DNA of 6,214 nucleotides, from positions 1-6,214 of the forward strand of contig SLKL01000021.1 in NCBI GenBank assembly GCA_007134625.1, written 5' to 3'. The notes beneath the pieces are model-generated. The model was given only the letters and a program-made list of their open reading frames with translations, was not told where the DNA came from and ran no database searches. Below are positions 5,748 through 6,214 of this stretch, piece by piece. This stretch comes from Saprospiraceae bacterium. Its GTDB lineage: Bacteria; Bacteroidota; Bacteroidia; Chitinophagales; Saprospiraceae. The first letter of the stretch is position 1. Every line of letters begins with the position of its first letter. Position numbers and translations under genes: made by a program.

Positions 5748-6214
5748 AATTAGTGTCTAAAGCCTCCTTATAAACCCTTAAACAACGTTCTCTTGCATCT
5801 TTGTGATTGACAATTGGTTCCGGGTAATCGCTCGTACCAAACTCAGAAATGTACTTTTTTACGTAATTCAGATTCTTATCAAATTTTTTCAATTGAGCAT
5901 CAGGACTGAAGATACGAAAGTAAGGAGCAGCATCTGTACCACATCCGGCAGCCCATTGCCATCCACCGCTATTAGATGCCAGATCAAAATCCAATAACTT
6001 TTCAGCGAAATAAGCTTCACCCCAACGCCAATCTATCAGTAAGTGTTTAGTAAGAAAACTGGCAGTCAGCATACGAATTCTATTGTGCATATAACCCTCT
6101 GTATTCAGTTGGCGCATACCTGCATCCACTAACGGAAAACCAGTTTTTCCTTCACACCATTTTTTAAAATTATCTTCATCATTCAACCAATTTATTGCAG
6201 CATATTTTTCTCGA
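5746..6214 (-). CDS. phrB: Deoxyribodipyrimidine photolyase, C-terminal part (5' end outside window)
   Basis: Flavoprotein that uses near-UV or blue light to split cyclobutane pyrimidine dimers. Only the last ~155 residues are visible; the frame stays open to the edge through ...KYAAINWLND, so the TTG near 6186 is internal, not a start. The visible part is the helical FAD-binding domain: GKTGFPLVDAGMRQL, MHNRIRMLTASF, SNSGGWQWAAGCGTDAAPYFRIF and DYPEPIV. Against E. coli PhrB recalled from memory, the electron-transfer tryptophans W306, W359 and W382 are all kept (codons at 6189-6187, 6030-6028, 5961-5959), as are Asn378 near the flavin and Met345 near the dimer. This supports an active class I-type enzyme rather than a cryptochrome with a changed flavin site. 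The tail after FRIF lacks the HEPW stretch of E. coli, making it about 15-20 residues shorter. The antenna domain is not visible, so the second chromophore is unknown. It is convergent with the PH-domain genes. Confidence 0.93.
   Translation of the reverse strand, partial: REKYAAINWLNDEDNFKKWCEGKTGFPLVDAGMRQLNTEGYMHNRIRMLTASFLTKHLLIDWRWGEAYFAEKLLDFDLASNSGGWQWAAGCGTDAAPYFRIFSPDAQLKKFDKNLNYVKKYISEFGTSDYPEPIVNHKDARERCLRVYKEALDTN

Noticed and set aside
5803..5997. Forward open frame antisense to the photolyase
   Set aside because: The opposite strand encodes the unmistakable FAD-binding domain; this is its shadow.
6184..6186. TTG as the start of a short 146-residue photolyase-like protein
   Set aside because: The frame continues upstream to the window edge with conserved photolyase residues, including the W306 equivalent, so the codon is an internal leucine.

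Overview
The window looks like ordinary chromosomal sequence from a member of the Bacteroidota. It is moderately AT-rich. A TAnnTTTG-type -7 element (TATCTTTG) sits just ahead of the first gene. None of the starts has a well-spaced Shine-Dalgarno sequence, and the proteins show Bacteroidota-like wording (for example DEEQKFG in Mfd). The phylum is inferred from these features and from remembered relatives, not from a search.

Layout: positions 1-206 are non-coding or hold only undecidable edge fragments, and include the promoter region of the first gene. Positions 207-3581 (+) encode a full-length transcription-repair coupling factor, Mfd. After 35 bp come two overlapping genes for membrane proteins with bacterial PH (bPH2/DUF304) domains. 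The first is short (3617-4198, one bPH2 domain, two membrane segments). The second is long (4185-5687, three bPH2 domains, about six membrane segments). This pair has the architecture of Bacillus subtilis YdbS/YdbT. A 58-bp convergent spacer follows, with a small tandem repeat and a weak terminator-like hairpin. On the minus strand, 5746 to the window edge holds the C-terminal ~155 residues of a class I-type deoxyribodipyrimidine photolyase whose N-terminus lies outside the window.

How the genes relate: Mfd recognises RNA polymerase stalled at DNA lesions, removes it and recruits UvrA. Photolyase reverses UV pyrimidine dimers directly with light. The window therefore places two UV-damage functions around a membrane PH-domain pair, but the photolyase is convergent and so not co-transcribed with the rest. 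Mfd and the PH pair could share a transcript given the short gap. A 7-bp perfect hairpin straddles the mfd stop codon and may partly insulate them.

I found no convincing evidence of a previously undescribed system, mobile element, CRISPR array or RNA gene. The most useful items to check are the possible leaderless GTG start of mfd, the operator-like dyad upstream of it, the stop-codon hairpin, and the poorly understood bPH2 membrane pair.
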